A stretch of 16,535 bases of DNA from Bacilli bacterium. Lineage in GTDB: Bacteria; Bacillota_I; Bacilli_A; Haloplasmatales; Haloplasmataceae. Within the stretch, counting starts at the first letter, position 1; each line of letters opens with the position of its first letter. The stretch covers positions 1 to 16,535 of the forward strand of contig JAAZCR010000143.1 of assembly GCA_012513195.1 (NCBI GenBank). Direction: 5' to 3'. This document shows, in pieces, positions 7,190 to 15,560 of the stretch. The notes beneath the pieces were generated by a model that ran no database searches, was not told the origin of the DNA, and saw only the letters and a program-made list of their open reading frames with translations. Made by a program: the position numbers and the translations under genes.

Positions 7190-8167
7190 ATGAAAGAACT
7201 AATTTCGCTCGTTGTCCCCTGTTATAACGAAGAAAAAATGGTACCAATATTCTATGAAGAAATAACCAAGTTTGTCGAGAATCTGCCTGACTATGACTTT
7301 GAATTTGTCTTCGTAAATGATGGTTCAAAGGATAAAACCTGGTTAGAACTTATAAAACTATCTAACATTGATAATCGAGTTAAGGCTATTAACTTCTCGC
7401 GTAATTTTGGTAAAGAAGCAGCGATGTTTGCTGGATTAAATCATGCCACCGGTGATTATGTTGCCGTAATGGATGCCGACTTGCAACATCCACCCCAACT
7501 ATTAATCGAAATGCTTAGATTAATTAAAGAAGAAGGTTATGATACTGTTGGGGCATACAGATTGGGACGAACGAGTAAAAATAGCAGTGAATCATTGCTT
7601 AGAGTATGGTATTCGAAGATGTTCTATCGCTTCATTAATAAAATGAGCGATGTTAAGATAAAAGAAAATGCGACGGATTATCGCTTGATGAAAAGGAAAG
7701 TAGTCGATGCATTATTACAACTTAAAGAATATAACCGCTTTTCTAAGGGACTCTTCGAATGGGTTGGTTTTAAAACTACTTATGTTGGTTATGAAAATGT
7801 AGAACGAAAAGCGGGCAAGAGTTCATGGAGTTTCTTCAAACTCTTCAATTACGCTATTGAAGGCATCACAAGTTTCTCCATTGTGCCCTTGAAGTTATCA
7901 GGGTTACTAGGGTTCTTATGTGCCTTCGTCGCTTTCCTTTATATGGTATACGTAATTGTTGATCGAATTGTCAATGGCACGGAAGTATCAGGATGGGCGA
8001 CCATCGTGACATTGATACTCTTCCTTGGAGGTATCATGTTAATCTCATTAGGTCTATTAGGCGAGTATATAGGAAGAATTTATAAGGAAGTTAAAGGGCG
8101 ACCTGTTTATATTATTGATGAGATAGTTCAAAAAAGAGAGGAGAAGGAAAATGTTACAACCGATTGA
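7190..8167 (+). CDS. csbB: CsbB/GtrB-type family 2 polyprenyl-phosphate glycosyltransferase
   Basis: Membrane-anchored GT2 enzyme (325 aa) expected to transfer a sugar from a nucleotide donor to undecaprenyl phosphate on the cytoplasmic face. Visible motifs are LVVPCYNEE (7-15), FVNDGSKDKT (41-50), the metal-binding DAD at 95-97 followed by LQHPP, ENATDYRLMKR (159-169), and ERKAGKSSW (205-213) near the acceptor site. Two C-terminal helices follow (about 232-258 and 268-293), then GEYIGRIYKEVKGRP, all standard for the DPM1/GtrB group. The ATG is used, not a GTG four codons earlier, because GTGGTGAT upstream is the ribosome binding site. It is divergent from yfhO-gtrA and overlaps the phosphodiesterase gene by 17 bases. 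In B. subtilis the orthologous pair csbB-yfhO puts GlcNAc on lipoteichoic acid; the sugar here is not readable. The symbol follows that homology. Confidence 0.92.
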   Translation: MKELISLVVPCYNEEKMVPIFYEEITKFVENLPDYDFEFVFVNDGSKDKTWLELIKLSNIDNRVKAINFSRNFGKEAAMFAGLNHATGDYVAVMDADLQHPPQLLIEMLRLIKEEGYDTVGAYRLGRTSKNSSESLLRVWYSKMFYRFINKMSDVKIKENATDYRLMKRKVVDALLQLKEYNRFSKGLFEWVGFKTTYVGYENVERKAGKSSWSFFKLFNYAIEGITSFSIVPLKLSGLLGFLCAFVAFLYMVYVIVDRIVNGTEVSGWATIVTLILFLGGIMLISLGLLGEYIGRIYKEVKGRPVYIIDEIVQKREEKENVTTD

Positions 8168-8885
8168 GGTTAAACTTCAAAGTCCAACAAGAATCATTGC
8201 CCATCGTGGGTTAAGTGGAATAGCACCTGAGAACACTATACCTGCCTTTATTGAAGCAGGTAAGCATGGTTATTATGGGACAGAATGCGATTTCCACGTT
8301 ACTAAAGATGGTCAATTTGCGGTCTTTCACGATTCTACATTAGAACGAATGACAGATGGTCAAGGGTATATTAAAGACTATACTTACGAAGAACTCTTAA
8401 ATTTCACTATAGATGCAGGCAATAATATTGAATCATACCCAAATTTAAAAATACCTTTACTAGAAGAATATATTGACATTTGTATTAAGTATAACATGGT
8501 TCCTGTTATCGAAATTAAAACCGTTCGTGATAATAGTGATTTAGATCGTTTTATTGACTTATTAAAAGCTAAAGGTATCTTTGATAAGGTTCATGTGATT
8601 TCCTTCGTACTAGATTATTTACTATATTTAAGAAGTAAAGAACCCGAATTAACAATCTTCTACTTAGTTGAACATATTACTGATGAGGTATTAAATATTT
8701 GTATTAACCATAATCTTCATATCGATGCTTTAGTTAAATATTTAAGTCCAGAGATTATCCAAGCATGTAGAAACAGCAACATTCTCCTCAATACCTACAC
8801 GGTCGACTATAAAGAAATCGCTGAACTATTGAACTTACATAAAGTTGATTTTATAACCTCAAACATTTTAATCGAAAGTAAATAA
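8151..8885 (+). CDS. Glycerophosphodiester phosphodiesterase (GDPD family)
   Basis: Hydrolyses glycerophosphodiesters to glycerol-3-phosphate and an alcohol. The protein (244 aa, normal for the small cytosolic members) has the full catalytic signature: IIAHRG with His18 and Arg19, PENT (26-29), Glu45 and Asp47 in TECDFHVTKDG, and His60-Asp61 in VFHD. VPVIEIKT supplies the next conserved acidic strand. No signal peptide or membrane helix is seen, so it should act in the cytoplasm. A strong site, GAGGAGAAGG, lies within the end of the glycosyltransferase gene and the two frames overlap by 17 bases, so they are co-expressed. A reasonable inference is recycling of glycerol phosphate released from phospholipid or lipoteichoic acid turnover, which suits the envelope-polymer genes around it, but the natural substrate is unknown. 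Confidence 0.93.
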   Translation: MLQPIEVKLQSPTRIIAHRGLSGIAPENTIPAFIEAGKHGYYGTECDFHVTKDGQFAVFHDSTLERMTDGQGYIKDYTYEELLNFTIDAGNNIESYPNLKIPLLEEYIDICIKYNMVPVIEIKTVRDNSDLDRFIDLLKAKGIFDKVHVISFVLDYLLYLRSKEPELTIFYLVEHITDEVLNICINHNLHIDALVKYLSPEIIQACRNSNILLNTYTVDYKEIAELLNLHKVDFITSNILIESK

Positions 8886-8892
8886 CCATTGA

Positions 8893-8927
8893 ATATCCCC
8901 ATAGCATAAATACTATGGGGATATATT
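8893..8927 (+). terminator. Terminator hairpin after the GDPD gene
   Basis: ATATCCCCATAG (8893-8904) and CTATGGGGATAT (8913-8924) form a perfect 12-bp stem with an eight-base loop. Only a weak T run (ATTGTTT) follows. It starts seven bases after the stop codon and probably acts with the second hairpin downstream. Confidence 0.65.
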
Positions 8928-8938
8928 GTTTAAAGACG

Positions 8939-8970
8939 AAAAGGAAGGTTTCCCTTCCTTTTATTTTTTC
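8939..8970. terminator. Bidirectional terminator between convergent genes
   Basis: AAAAGGAAGG (8939-8948) pairs with CCTTCCTTTT (8953-8962) around a TTTC loop. T-rich sequence (TTTTATTTTTT) follows on the plus strand, and the A-rich left arm gives a T run on the minus strand. It can serve both the plus-strand GDPD operon and the minus-strand radical-SAM gene ending at 8976. Confidence 0.8.
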
Positions 8971-8975
8971 AATTT

Positions 8976-10661
8976 TTACGATATTTTTATGATATAGCAG
9001 TTCTTATCATGCGGTAAAAATAACTTAATTAGATAATATTCTCCTTCTTCATATGTTAATGGATTAATAAATAGTTTTTCACTTAAAGCGTAACGATAGA
9101 GATTGTCGAGATTGTAGTTTGGGTATAATGTAATAAAATGGTTATAAAGTCTACGTCTTTCTTCAGGTGTAATAATTGGTTCATAGAAAATTTTGGGTTT
9201 TATTTTTGTTTTATGGAGATAATCATATTTAATAAGAGATATTATTATATTCTCATCTAACTCTTTATAACGGATGAAATCCCACAAACGTATGCATAAA
9301 TCAGCAGGTTGATGATGAAGATTAGGATAGCGTATCTGATAAAACGCGCCAAACTCAAGGAAGAATTGAAAATTATTATGAGTATAATAACGATCGATAA
9401 TATAGCTAAGTGTTTGGTCAAAGCGATGGCTATTATAGTATTTCTCTAAGATATCTTCAGCTAGATGAATTAGTTTAACATCATCTTTTGATAAATCTTC
9501 ATTTTCAATTATTTCATAAGGAGCTGTTTCATGATATTTATACTTATATAGAGGAGCCTCTTCTCTAAGTTTTGTTCCTCGTAACATTTTTAAGAATCCT
9601 AATTGTAGTTCCTGGGGACGTAGACTAAAAACATCATTAAAGGTTTTTGTAAAAGATTGAAAATCTTCTTTAGGTAAACCAGCGATTAAGTCCAAATGGA
9701 GATCGATTTTTCCCCCTGCTTGAATCAAAAGAATATTTCTTTTCAACTTCGCAAAGTTTTGAATCCGATTTACTAACCTATTAGTGTAATCGTTGGTAGA
9801 TTGAATCCCAATCTCAAAGCGAATTAAACCTTTAGGAGCATGATCATTTAAATACTTGATGATATCTTCATCGAGTAGTTCACCAGTAATCTCAAATTGG
9901 AAGACACATCCTTCACGATGATTTTTGATGATGAATGCAAATATATCGAGAGCATTATCCTTGCGAAGATTAAAGGTACGGTCAAGGAACTTGAAGGTTT
10001 TCGCTCCTTGGGACATTAAATAGAGGATCTCTTGTTTAACATAGTCACGATCAAAATACCTTACCCGTTTTTCAAGGGATGCTAAACAATAACTACACTT
10101 AAAGGGACAACCACGACTTGATTCAATATATTGGATTTGATGTTGACGATTGTGGTTATCTCGTTTAAGACGGTAAGGGGAAGGAAGGGTATTTAAATCA
10201 ATTACATATTCTTCTTTATTGATCAAAACATTATCTTTTTCCCGATAACTAAGTTGAGGAACATGTTTTAAATCTAAGTTATTTTCTAAAGCATGTAATA
10301 ATGCTTTAAAAGGGTACTCTCCTTCACCTGTAATGAGATAATCAATAGGTAAGATAGAAAACCAGTGCTCGATATCGTAGCTAGTTTCTGGTCCCCCAAA
10401 GAGTATTTTGATGTTGTCATCTAGTTCTTTAAGTTTAACAACTACTTTTTTTATAATTTCAATGTTCCAAATGTAGGTACTAAAACCAACTAATGAGGGT
10501 TTATACTCGTATATTTTATTGACTATTTCTGATACATCTTCTTTTATAGTAAATTCGATAAAATCCACATCATATTCATCTTTGGTATAGGTATAGAGAT
10601 ACCTAATCGCTAAATTGGGATGAATGAACTTTGCGTTAATGCCTACTAAAACTGTCTTCAT
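8976..10661 (-). CDS. B12-binding-type radical SAM protein with DUF4080-like C-terminus
   Basis: A 561-residue protein in three parts. Residues 1-125 resemble the Rossmann-like cobalamin-binding domain of B12 radical-SAM proteins, with INAKFIHPNLAIRYL near the start, VGFSTYIWN (58-66), FGGPETSYD (88-96) and the conserved ITGEGEYPF (110-118). The radical-SAM core follows, with the cluster ligands C185, C189 and C192 in SRGCPFKCSYC, and IRFEIGIQS and DLHLDLIAGLP further along. The last 180 or so residues match my recollection of the DUF4080 region of this family. Such proteins are common in anaerobic Firmicutes; their reaction is unknown to me. The ATG follows AGGAG by eight bases. The gene is single, divergent from ltaS and convergent with the GDPD operon. 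The radical-SAM call is secure; B12 use and subfamily are less so, since no DxHxxG motif is visible. Confidence 0.88.
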   Translation of the reverse strand: MKTVLVGINAKFIHPNLAIRYLYTYTKDEYDVDFIEFTIKEDVSEIVNKIYEYKPSLVGFSTYIWNIEIIKKVVVKLKELDDNIKILFGGPETSYDIEHWFSILPIDYLITGEGEYPFKALLHALENNLDLKHVPQLSYREKDNVLINKEEYVIDLNTLPSPYRLKRDNHNRQHQIQYIESSRGCPFKCSYCLASLEKRVRYFDRDYVKQEILYLMSQGAKTFKFLDRTFNLRKDNALDIFAFIIKNHREGCVFQFEITGELLDEDIIKYLNDHAPKGLIRFEIGIQSTNDYTNRLVNRIQNFAKLKRNILLIQAGGKIDLHLDLIAGLPKEDFQSFTKTFNDVFSLRPQELQLGFLKMLRGTKLREEAPLYKYKYHETAPYEIIENEDLSKDDVKLIHLAEDILEKYYNSHRFDQTLSYIIDRYYTHNNFQFFLEFGAFYQIRYPNLHHQPADLCIRLWDFIRYKELDENIIISLIKYDYLHKTKIKPKIFYEPIITPEERRRLYNHFITLYPNYNLDNLYRYALSEKLFINPLTYEEGEYYLIKLFLPHDKNCYIIKIS

Positions 10662-10701
10662 GTCAAATTCTCCTAACTTTTGTAAAAAGGGGCGTTTAAC
10701 C

Positions 10702-10730
10702 TTTAAAAATAATAATTTATTTGTTATAAT
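10702..10730 (+). promoter_or_regulatory. Promoter for the ltaS-pyrR operon
   Basis: TTTAAA (10702-10707) is separated by 17 bases from TATAAT (10725-10730), with TG correctly placed for an extended -10. A start near 10737 gives a leader of about 50 bases to the ltaS ATG. No PyrR-type binding loop or attenuator-like hairpin is evident in that leader. Confidence 0.65.
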
Positions 10731-10788
10731 TGTATATTGAATTTAAGTAAAAGTAAACCCAAGACCATTATTATGGTGTGATGACAAA

Positions 10789-12843
10789 ATGAAACGAATA
10801 GCAGATTTTATCAAAAAAACAATTGAATTTATAATGTTTATCTTTGAGAGTTGTGTATCCGCACTTACAGAGGATATTTTATTAGTGCTTTTCTTAATCG
10901 TCGCTATTATACCAAATATGTTAATTAAAATTATGTGCGATATGCCGCTATTTAATCTCAGATCATTAGCATTTAATCTTGCGTGGTATTGTTTAGTAGT
11001 TGCGTTAAGTTATAACTATAAGAAAAAGAAAAGCCGCTTAATTTACTTTGGCATCATTACATTGTTAATGTATCTATTAATATATGCCAACCTTTTATAT
11101 AATCGATTCTATGAAGGTAGTTTCTTATCCTTATCGTTAATCAAACAGTTAAGACTACTTCCAGATGTTGCGGATGCACCAGCAAGTTCTATTTCTCTCT
11201 TTGATATCCTTTATTGGCTCTTTTTCTTCATCGCTATTGGGGTTTTAATCTTCTTAACGATTAAGAAACAAAATGTCGTTATCTATAAGAATAAACAACG
11301 CATGTTCATGAATAAACTAAACTTCTTAAGAACAGCACTGTTTTTCTTTGTGTTTGGCATTGTTTTACTCGCTCCCGCCAACTATTCGCAAGCAACTAAA
11401 CTCTGGAATCGTCCCATCGTTGTCCAAGACTTTGGTTTATATAACTATCATATTTTAGACATCATTAAATCTGTAGATGTGTTTATCGAACATGAACCAG
11501 GCGACGACGATTATGATCGCTTCCTTGCCTATTTCCAAGAAAAGAATCGTTATCATCGTGTTAATGAATATACCAATATCTTAAAAGGAAAGAACATTAT
11601 TGTTATCCATGCCGAGAGTTTAGAGAACTTCCTAATTAATTTAGAAGTATTAGATGTTGAAGGTAACTTAATCGAAGTGACCCCCAACTTTAACAAACTT
11701 GCTCGTGAAGGATTATATTTCTCTAACTTCTACTCGCAACAAAGTATTGGGACAAGCGCCGATAGCGAGTTTGTCTTTAATACTTCGCTTTTACCTGTAA
11801 ATAATGGTACCGTCTTTTTAACTCATTTTAACCGTACTTATGTAACGACCCAAAGTTTATTAAAAGAACAAGGGTATCTAACCATGTACATGCATGGTAA
11901 TAACGGATCATTCTGGAACCGAGATGTAATGTATTCAGTTTTAGGATACGATGTTTTCTATGATAAGAATGCTTATAGCTTTAATGAGAATCAAGTCATT
12001 GGTTTAGGTATTAGCGATTATGAATTCTTCCAACAATCGATTTCTTATTTAGCCAACGCTAATGAACCTTATTACGCTACTTTAATTACATTAACTAACC
12101 ATACCCCATGGATGGATGTTGACCGTTACATTATTAAAGAAAATGGTGTGGAAGTACCTGATATTGACTGTGAAGCGATTAGCGAAGAGTTTGCTAAGTC
12201 AACCACTTGTCGATATCTAAAGAGTGCGCGTTATATGGACTGGGCGTTTGGTGAGTTCATTAAAGAAATGAAAAAGCGCGATTTATTAGAAAATACTGCG
12301 GTTGTGGTATATGGTGACCATCCAGCCAAATTGCCAAAGAGCGAAGTTGAAGAATTATTCGGTTTAGAAGAACCCATGACTAGACTAGCATACAACTCTT
12401 TTGCGCGGGTGCCCTTTATCATTTGGTGCCCTGAAGCAATAGACCCACAAGAAATCACCATGGTTATGGGAGAATATGATGTTGGACCAACCTTACAAAA
12501 TATGTTAGGTATTGAAAATCAATTCGCACTAGGTAATGATATCTTTAACTTAGTTGATAATGTTGTTGCCTTCATTAATGGTGATTGGACCGATGGTATC
12601 GTATATTATTCATATAATCGCGATGATTATTATATTTCGAACCCTGAGTATACTGAAGAAGATATCTTAGCCATGATAGAAGAATTTGATTATATCAATA
12701 AGCGTAACGAACAAGTCGCTGAAATTATCGAGATGAGTAACTTAATCAACAAGTATGACCTCATTGGTTACCATTTTGATAAGTTAGCTGGTAGACGCGA
12801 TCGAGGAGGTTATTATGAGCGATTTAATCCTTATCATCGATGA
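10789..12843 (+). CDS. ltaS: LTA synthase family protein (polyglycerol-phosphate polymerase)
   Basis: Membrane sulfatase-fold enzyme (684 aa) expected to polymerise glycerol phosphate, taken from phosphatidylglycerol, onto a glycolipid anchor outside the cell. Five helices lie at about 31-50, 61-78, 86-104, 138-157 and 179-197, then a linker and the extracellular catalytic domain from about 265. Active-site residues can be assigned: Glu276 in [12 protein letters not shown], the nucleophile Thr322 in [10 protein letters not shown], the [12 protein letters not shown] segment (368-379), and Asp510-His511 in [10 protein letters not shown], matching the Glu/Thr/Asp/His zinc or manganese site of LtaS. 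Length is close to that of the S. aureus and B. subtilis enzymes (about 650). The ribosome binding site is modest (GGTGTGATGA). Its 3' end overlaps pyrR by 29 bases. The family includes primases and alternative synthases, so the exact role (main synthase or paralogue) is open. Confidence 0.9.
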   Translation: MKRIADFIKKTIEFIMFIFESCVSALTEDILLVLFLIVAIIPNMLIKIMCDMPLFNLRSLAFNLAWYCLVVALSYNYKKKKSRLIYFGIITLLMYLLIYANLLYNRFYEGSFLSLSLIKQLRLLPDVADAPASSISLFDILYWLFFFIAIGVLIFLTIKKQNVVIYKNKQRMFMNKLNFLRTALFFFVFGIVLLAPANYSQATKLWNRPIVVQDFGLYNYHILDIIKSVDVFIEHEPGDDDYDRFLAYFQEKNRYHRVNEYTNILKGKNIIVIHAESLENFLINLEVLDVEGNLIEVTPNFNKLAREGLYFSNFYSQQSIGTSADSEFVFNTSLLPVNNGTVFLTHFNRTYVTTQSLLKEQGYLTMYMHGNNGSFWNRDVMYSVLGYDVFYDKNAYSFNENQVIGLGISDYEFFQQSISYLANANEPYYATLITLTNHTPWMDVDRYIIKENGVEVPDIDCEAISEEFAKSTTCRYLKSARYMDWAFGEFIKEMKKRDLLENTAVVVYGDHPAKLPKSEVEELFGLEEPMTRLAYNSFARVPFIIWCPEAIDPQEITMVMGEYDVGPTLQNMLGIENQFALGNDIFNLVDNVVAFINGDWTDGIVYYSYNRDDYYISNPEYTEEDILAMIEEFDYINKRNEQVAEIIEMSNLINKYDLIGYHFDKLAGRRDRGGYYERFNPYHR

Positions 12844-13345
12844 TGCAACTCTTACCCGTACCCTTAAGCGCATCAGTCATGAAATTCTTGAGCGCAATAA
12901 AGGCACGGAAGATCTAGTGTTAATAGGAATAAAGAAAAAAGGAACTTTTATCGCTAAACGAATCCAAGAAAACATTAAACAAATCGAAGGTGTGGAATTA
13001 CCTTTAGGAGAACTTGATATTACCCCTTTCCGTGATGATGATGCGAAGAAGGATATTAATACATCAAAGATTGATTTTAGTGTAGAAGATAAAATCGTTG
13101 TTTTAGTTGATGATGTATTATATACAGGAAGAACTGTACGGGCTGCTTTAGATGCCATTATGACGTATGGTCGACCACGTCGCATTCAACTGGCCACGCT
13201 TATTGACCGTGGGCATCGTGAATTACCGATTCGAAGCGATTATGTAGGTAAGAATATTCCTACTTCAAGAAAAGAAGTTGTCATCGTCAAGTTAAAAGAA
13301 AAAGATGGCGAAGATGGCGTATATATAAAGAAAGAAGAAGAATAA
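12815..13345 (+). CDS. pyrR: PyrR: pyrimidine operon attenuator / uracil phosphoribosyltransferase
   Basis: A 176-residue phosphoribosyltransferase-fold protein, close to the about 180 of B. subtilis PyrR. It carries the PRPP-binding motif [13 protein letters not shown] (95-107), the PyrR-like [10 protein letters not shown] (67-76) and the characteristic [20 protein letters not shown] segment (129-148). PyrR senses UMP/UTP and binds pyr mRNA to cause attenuation, and also makes UMP from uracil and PRPP. The ATG follows a very strong AGGAGGT site, six bases away, located inside the end of ltaS, so it should be translated efficiently from the ltaS message. No pyr biosynthesis genes or uracil permease are in this window, which is unusual for pyrR. 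A salvage role or control of a distant pyr locus is possible. Confidence 0.92.
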   Translation: MSDLILIIDDATLTRTLKRISHEILERNKGTEDLVLIGIKKKGTFIAKRIQENIKQIEGVELPLGELDITPFRDDDAKKDINTSKIDFSVEDKIVVLVDDVLYTGRTVRAALDAIMTYGRPRRIQLATLIDRGHRELPIRSDYVGKNIPTSRKEVVIVKLKEKDGEDGVYIKKEEE

Positions 13346-13349
13346 ATAT

Positions 13350-13377
13350 AGAAAGGAACTTCCTTTCTTTATTTATT
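13350..13377 (+). terminator. Terminator after pyrR
   Basis: AGAAAGGA (13350-13357) pairs with TCCTTTCT (13361-13368) around the three-base loop ACT, and is followed by the T-rich run TTATTTATT. It starts five bases after the pyrR stop codon. The stem is short and AT-rich, so read-through into the next gene is possible. Confidence 0.65.
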
Positions 13378-13417
13378 ATTGAGAAATAAAAGCGTTTTCA
13401 ATTTTCCATTAATTTAA

Positions 13418-13446
13418 TTGTTTTTTAAGGTAGAATGATATATAAT
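13418..13446 (+). promoter_or_regulatory. Promoter for the M42 peptidase gene
   Basis: TTGTTT (13418-13423) and TATAAT (13441-13446) are separated by exactly 17 bases. Transcription would begin near 13453, leaving the AGAGGTG ribosome binding site in a short leader. Confidence 0.6.
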
Positions 13447-13476
13447 TAAAATAATCTTTTTAGTGAGAGGTGCGTT

Positions 13477-14511
13477 ATGGAATTTGATAAAATATATTTT
13501 TATAATATCGCTTATGAATTATTAACAACCCCAAGCCCTACAGGCTATACAAGAGAAATCATGGCATTGATTGAAAAATATGCCGAAGACTTACATGTAA
13601 AATTGGAAAAAACCAATAAAGGAAATGCGATAATTACCATTCCAGGAGAAGAACCAGGTAAAGTTATTGGGCTATCAGCTCATGTTGATACTTTAGGGCT
13701 TATGGTGCGTTCTATCAATGGTGACGGTACCTTAAATATTGTGACCATCGGAGGGAATCAACCAAATTCTTTAATTGGTGAGTATTGTACTGTTATCACA
13801 AGAGATAATCGACGTTATACAGGAACCATTTTAACGACAAGTTATTCAAGTCATGTTTACGACGACGCTCATAAGGTTGGTTCAAGATTTGAAGAGTTAA
13901 TCATTCGCCTTGATGAAGTTGTTAATAGTAAAGAAGATGTACAAAAATTAGGTATAAATAACGGTGATTATATCGCCATTGACCCTAAAACTACAATTAC
14001 TCCTAGTGATTTTATCAAATCCCGTCACTTAGATGATAAGATTTCTGTGGCGATTATTTTTACAGTATTAAAAGCTTTCCATGAACATAATAAGAAACCT
14101 AAGTATACGACAAAATTTATCATCTCAACTTATGAAGAAGTTGGACATGGTGCGAGTTACATACCTACCGATATAACCGAGTTAATTGCGGTAGATATGG
14201 GCTGTATCGGTAAGGATTTAGCTTGTACAGAACAAGACGTCTCCATCTGTGCGAAAGACTCATCCGGTCCCTACGATTACGAAATGACAAATAAACTGAT
14301 TGAGATTGCGAAAGCATTAAATATTAATTATGTTGTTGATATTTACCCCTATTATGGTAGTGATGCAAGCGCTGCTTTACGCGGAGGTAATGATATTCGC
14401 GCTGCATTAATTGGTCCAGGCGTGCATGCATCACACGGTATGGAACGGACGCACTATGAGGGTTGTCTTGCGACAATGAAGTTATTATCGGGGTATTTAT
14501 TGAGCAATTAG
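13477..14511 (+). CDS. M42-family metallo-aminopeptidase (glutamyl aminopeptidase / TET-like)
   Basis: Cytoplasmic di-metal aminopeptidase (344 aa, normal for the family) that trims amino acids from short peptides, usually as large oligomeric shells. Metal and catalytic residues are visible: His69 and Asp71 in SAHVDTLG, the bridging Asp186 in RHLDDK, Glu220-Glu221 in YEEVGHG (general base and zinc ligand), Asp240 in AVDMG, and His320 in VHASHGMERTH. The substrate-pocket loop region YYGSDASAALRGG is also typical. No signal peptide. The ATG has AGAGGTG five bases upstream and the gene has its own promoter. The following membrane-protein gene starts 39 bases after its stop, with no terminator between, so the two are probably co-transcribed. 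Family call firm; whether it prefers Glu/Asp or other N-termini cannot be read here. Confidence 0.93.
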   Translation: MEFDKIYFYNIAYELLTTPSPTGYTREIMALIEKYAEDLHVKLEKTNKGNAIITIPGEEPGKVIGLSAHVDTLGLMVRSINGDGTLNIVTIGGNQPNSLIGEYCTVITRDNRRYTGTILTTSYSSHVYDDAHKVGSRFEELIIRLDEVVNSKEDVQKLGINNGDYIAIDPKTTITPSDFIKSRHLDDKISVAIIFTVLKAFHEHNKKPKYTTKFIISTYEEVGHGASYIPTDITELIAVDMGCIGKDLACTEQDVSICAKDSSGPYDYEMTNKLIEIAKALNINYVVDIYPYYGSDASAALRGGNDIRAALIGPGVHASHGMERTHYEGCLATMKLLSGYLLSN

Positions 14512-14550
14512 TCAGAGTACAGAGTATGATAATACAAAGGGGGAATCAAA

Positions 14551-15486
14551 TTGAAGGATATCCTAAAAGATGAGAAGTTGCGGAAACTCCTCAGGGATAA
14601 ACAAAAGTATGAACTTCTATCTTGGGTTATCCCGTTATTTTCAATATTATCACTAATTATCATCTTAATTTTAACATCACAAAGCAATCTGACAGAGTTA
14701 ACGATTATCGTTTTAGTTGTTTTGATAATCTTTATTGTATTAGGTTATCTATTTGATAATAAAATAACTGATAAGATTCAAGTTGCCTACACAAGATTAA
14801 ACGAGTATTTTCAAGATGAAATCGTACCGCAATTATTAGTTAAAGATAATGATACAATTGTATTTGATGATAAGTATAGTATTACTGCTGAAGAGATTGA
14901 TAGCGTCGAAATCTTCAACAATTATCGTGAATATAAAACGCAATATAGTTATGCAGGAAAACTAGATGCCTTTGATTATCAATTTAGCGAAGTATTATTT
15001 GATAATCTCGTAAACTATGATACAACGGGCATGAAAGAAATTAATACAGAACTGGATTTAGATTTAAATTACCATTGGTACACGGTAAATCTGATCGATA
15101 CTTATCCAACTGAGGCTCTTTATTTAATCGGAATGTTTACGAATTTTAATCAAAGTCTCTTAAAGAAGTTTAAATACTTTAACTTCTCTAAGTATCGATT
15201 ACATCCAGAAAACAATATTGAGTTATACTTAGTTGACCTTGAAAATTATGAACCTTTTATTTCCAAGGAAATCATTAGAGTACTTAATAATTTACATTTA
15301 GATAACACAAGTGTTGTCATCTATATAAGTGGTAATAAGCTTCACATCATTCTAGAGGAGTTTGACAATTTAATTCAACTTACCAAAAGCAATAAAATCG
15401 TTGTCGAAAACCTCCTCCAAGACTATTATAAGGAACAAACACTAATCAGAAAGATTGCTTATGCATTTGAAAAGGATGTTCACTAA
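14551..15486 (+). CDS. Two-helix membrane protein, possibly DUF3137-like
   Basis: A 311-residue protein with a charged, basic N-terminus, two adjacent transmembrane helices (about 22-41 and 49-67) and a long C-terminal part that should lie in the cytoplasm by the positive-inside rule. The start is a TTG: AAAGGGGG lies seven or eight bases before it and no in-frame ATG has comparable support. After the helices comes YTRLNEYFQDEIVPQLL, then EIFNNYREYKTQYSYAGKLD and a beta-rich stretch, an order that reminds me of DUF3137 proteins; this is a tentative memory-based match. No enzyme motif or cysteine is seen. It is probably translated from the M42 peptidase transcript and ends in a strong terminator that overlaps its own stop codon. 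Function unknown. Confidence 0.8.
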   Translation: MKDILKDEKLRKLLRDKQKYELLSWVIPLFSILSLIIILILTSQSNLTELTIIVLVVLIIFIVLGYLFDNKITDKIQVAYTRLNEYFQDEIVPQLLVKDNDTIVFDDKYSITAEEIDSVEIFNNYREYKTQYSYAGKLDAFDYQFSEVLFDNLVNYDTTGMKEINTELDLDLNYHWYTVNLIDTYPTEALYLIGMFTNFNQSLLKKFKYFNFSKYRLHPENNIELYLVDLENYEPFISKEIIRVLNNLHLDNTSVVIYISGNKLHIILEEFDNLIQLTKSNKIVVENLLQDYYKEQTLIRKIAYAFEKDVH

Positions 15487-15499
15487 ACATCCTTTTTTT
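15470..15499 (+). terminator. Strong intrinsic terminator overlapping a stop codon
   Basis: AAAAGGATGTT (15470-15480) and AACATCCTTTT (15486-15496) form a perfect 11-bp stem with the loop CACTA, followed by an unbroken seven-T run (15493-15499). The TAA stop of the preceding gene sits in the loop and first base of the right arm, so the left arm encodes the last residues of the protein. Confidence 0.9.
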
Positions 15500-15531
15500 G
15501 TATTATTATAGATTTTTTTACTTAATGTGAT

Positions 15532-15537
15532 TATAAT
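15532..15537 (+). promoter_or_regulatory. -10 box for the thioredoxin-CcdA gene
   Basis: TATAAT lies about 24 bases upstream of the ATG and 33 bases beyond the preceding terminator. A TG pair is one base out of register for an extended -10, and no good -35 is found at 16-18 bases. Position between terminator and gene makes it the likely promoter. Confidence 0.5.
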
Positions 15538-15560
15538 ATAAATACGTGAGGAGGCTAATA

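Noticed and set aside
12877..13185. 102-codon minus-strand frame opposite pyrR
   Set aside because: Complement of a well-supported gene with all PyrR motifs; the antisense product is Ser/Arg-rich and has no ribosome binding site of note.
13346..13476. Possible riboswitch or leader RNA before the M42 peptidase
   Set aside because: The gap holds only the pyrR terminator and a standard promoter; no conserved aptamer-like structure is visible.
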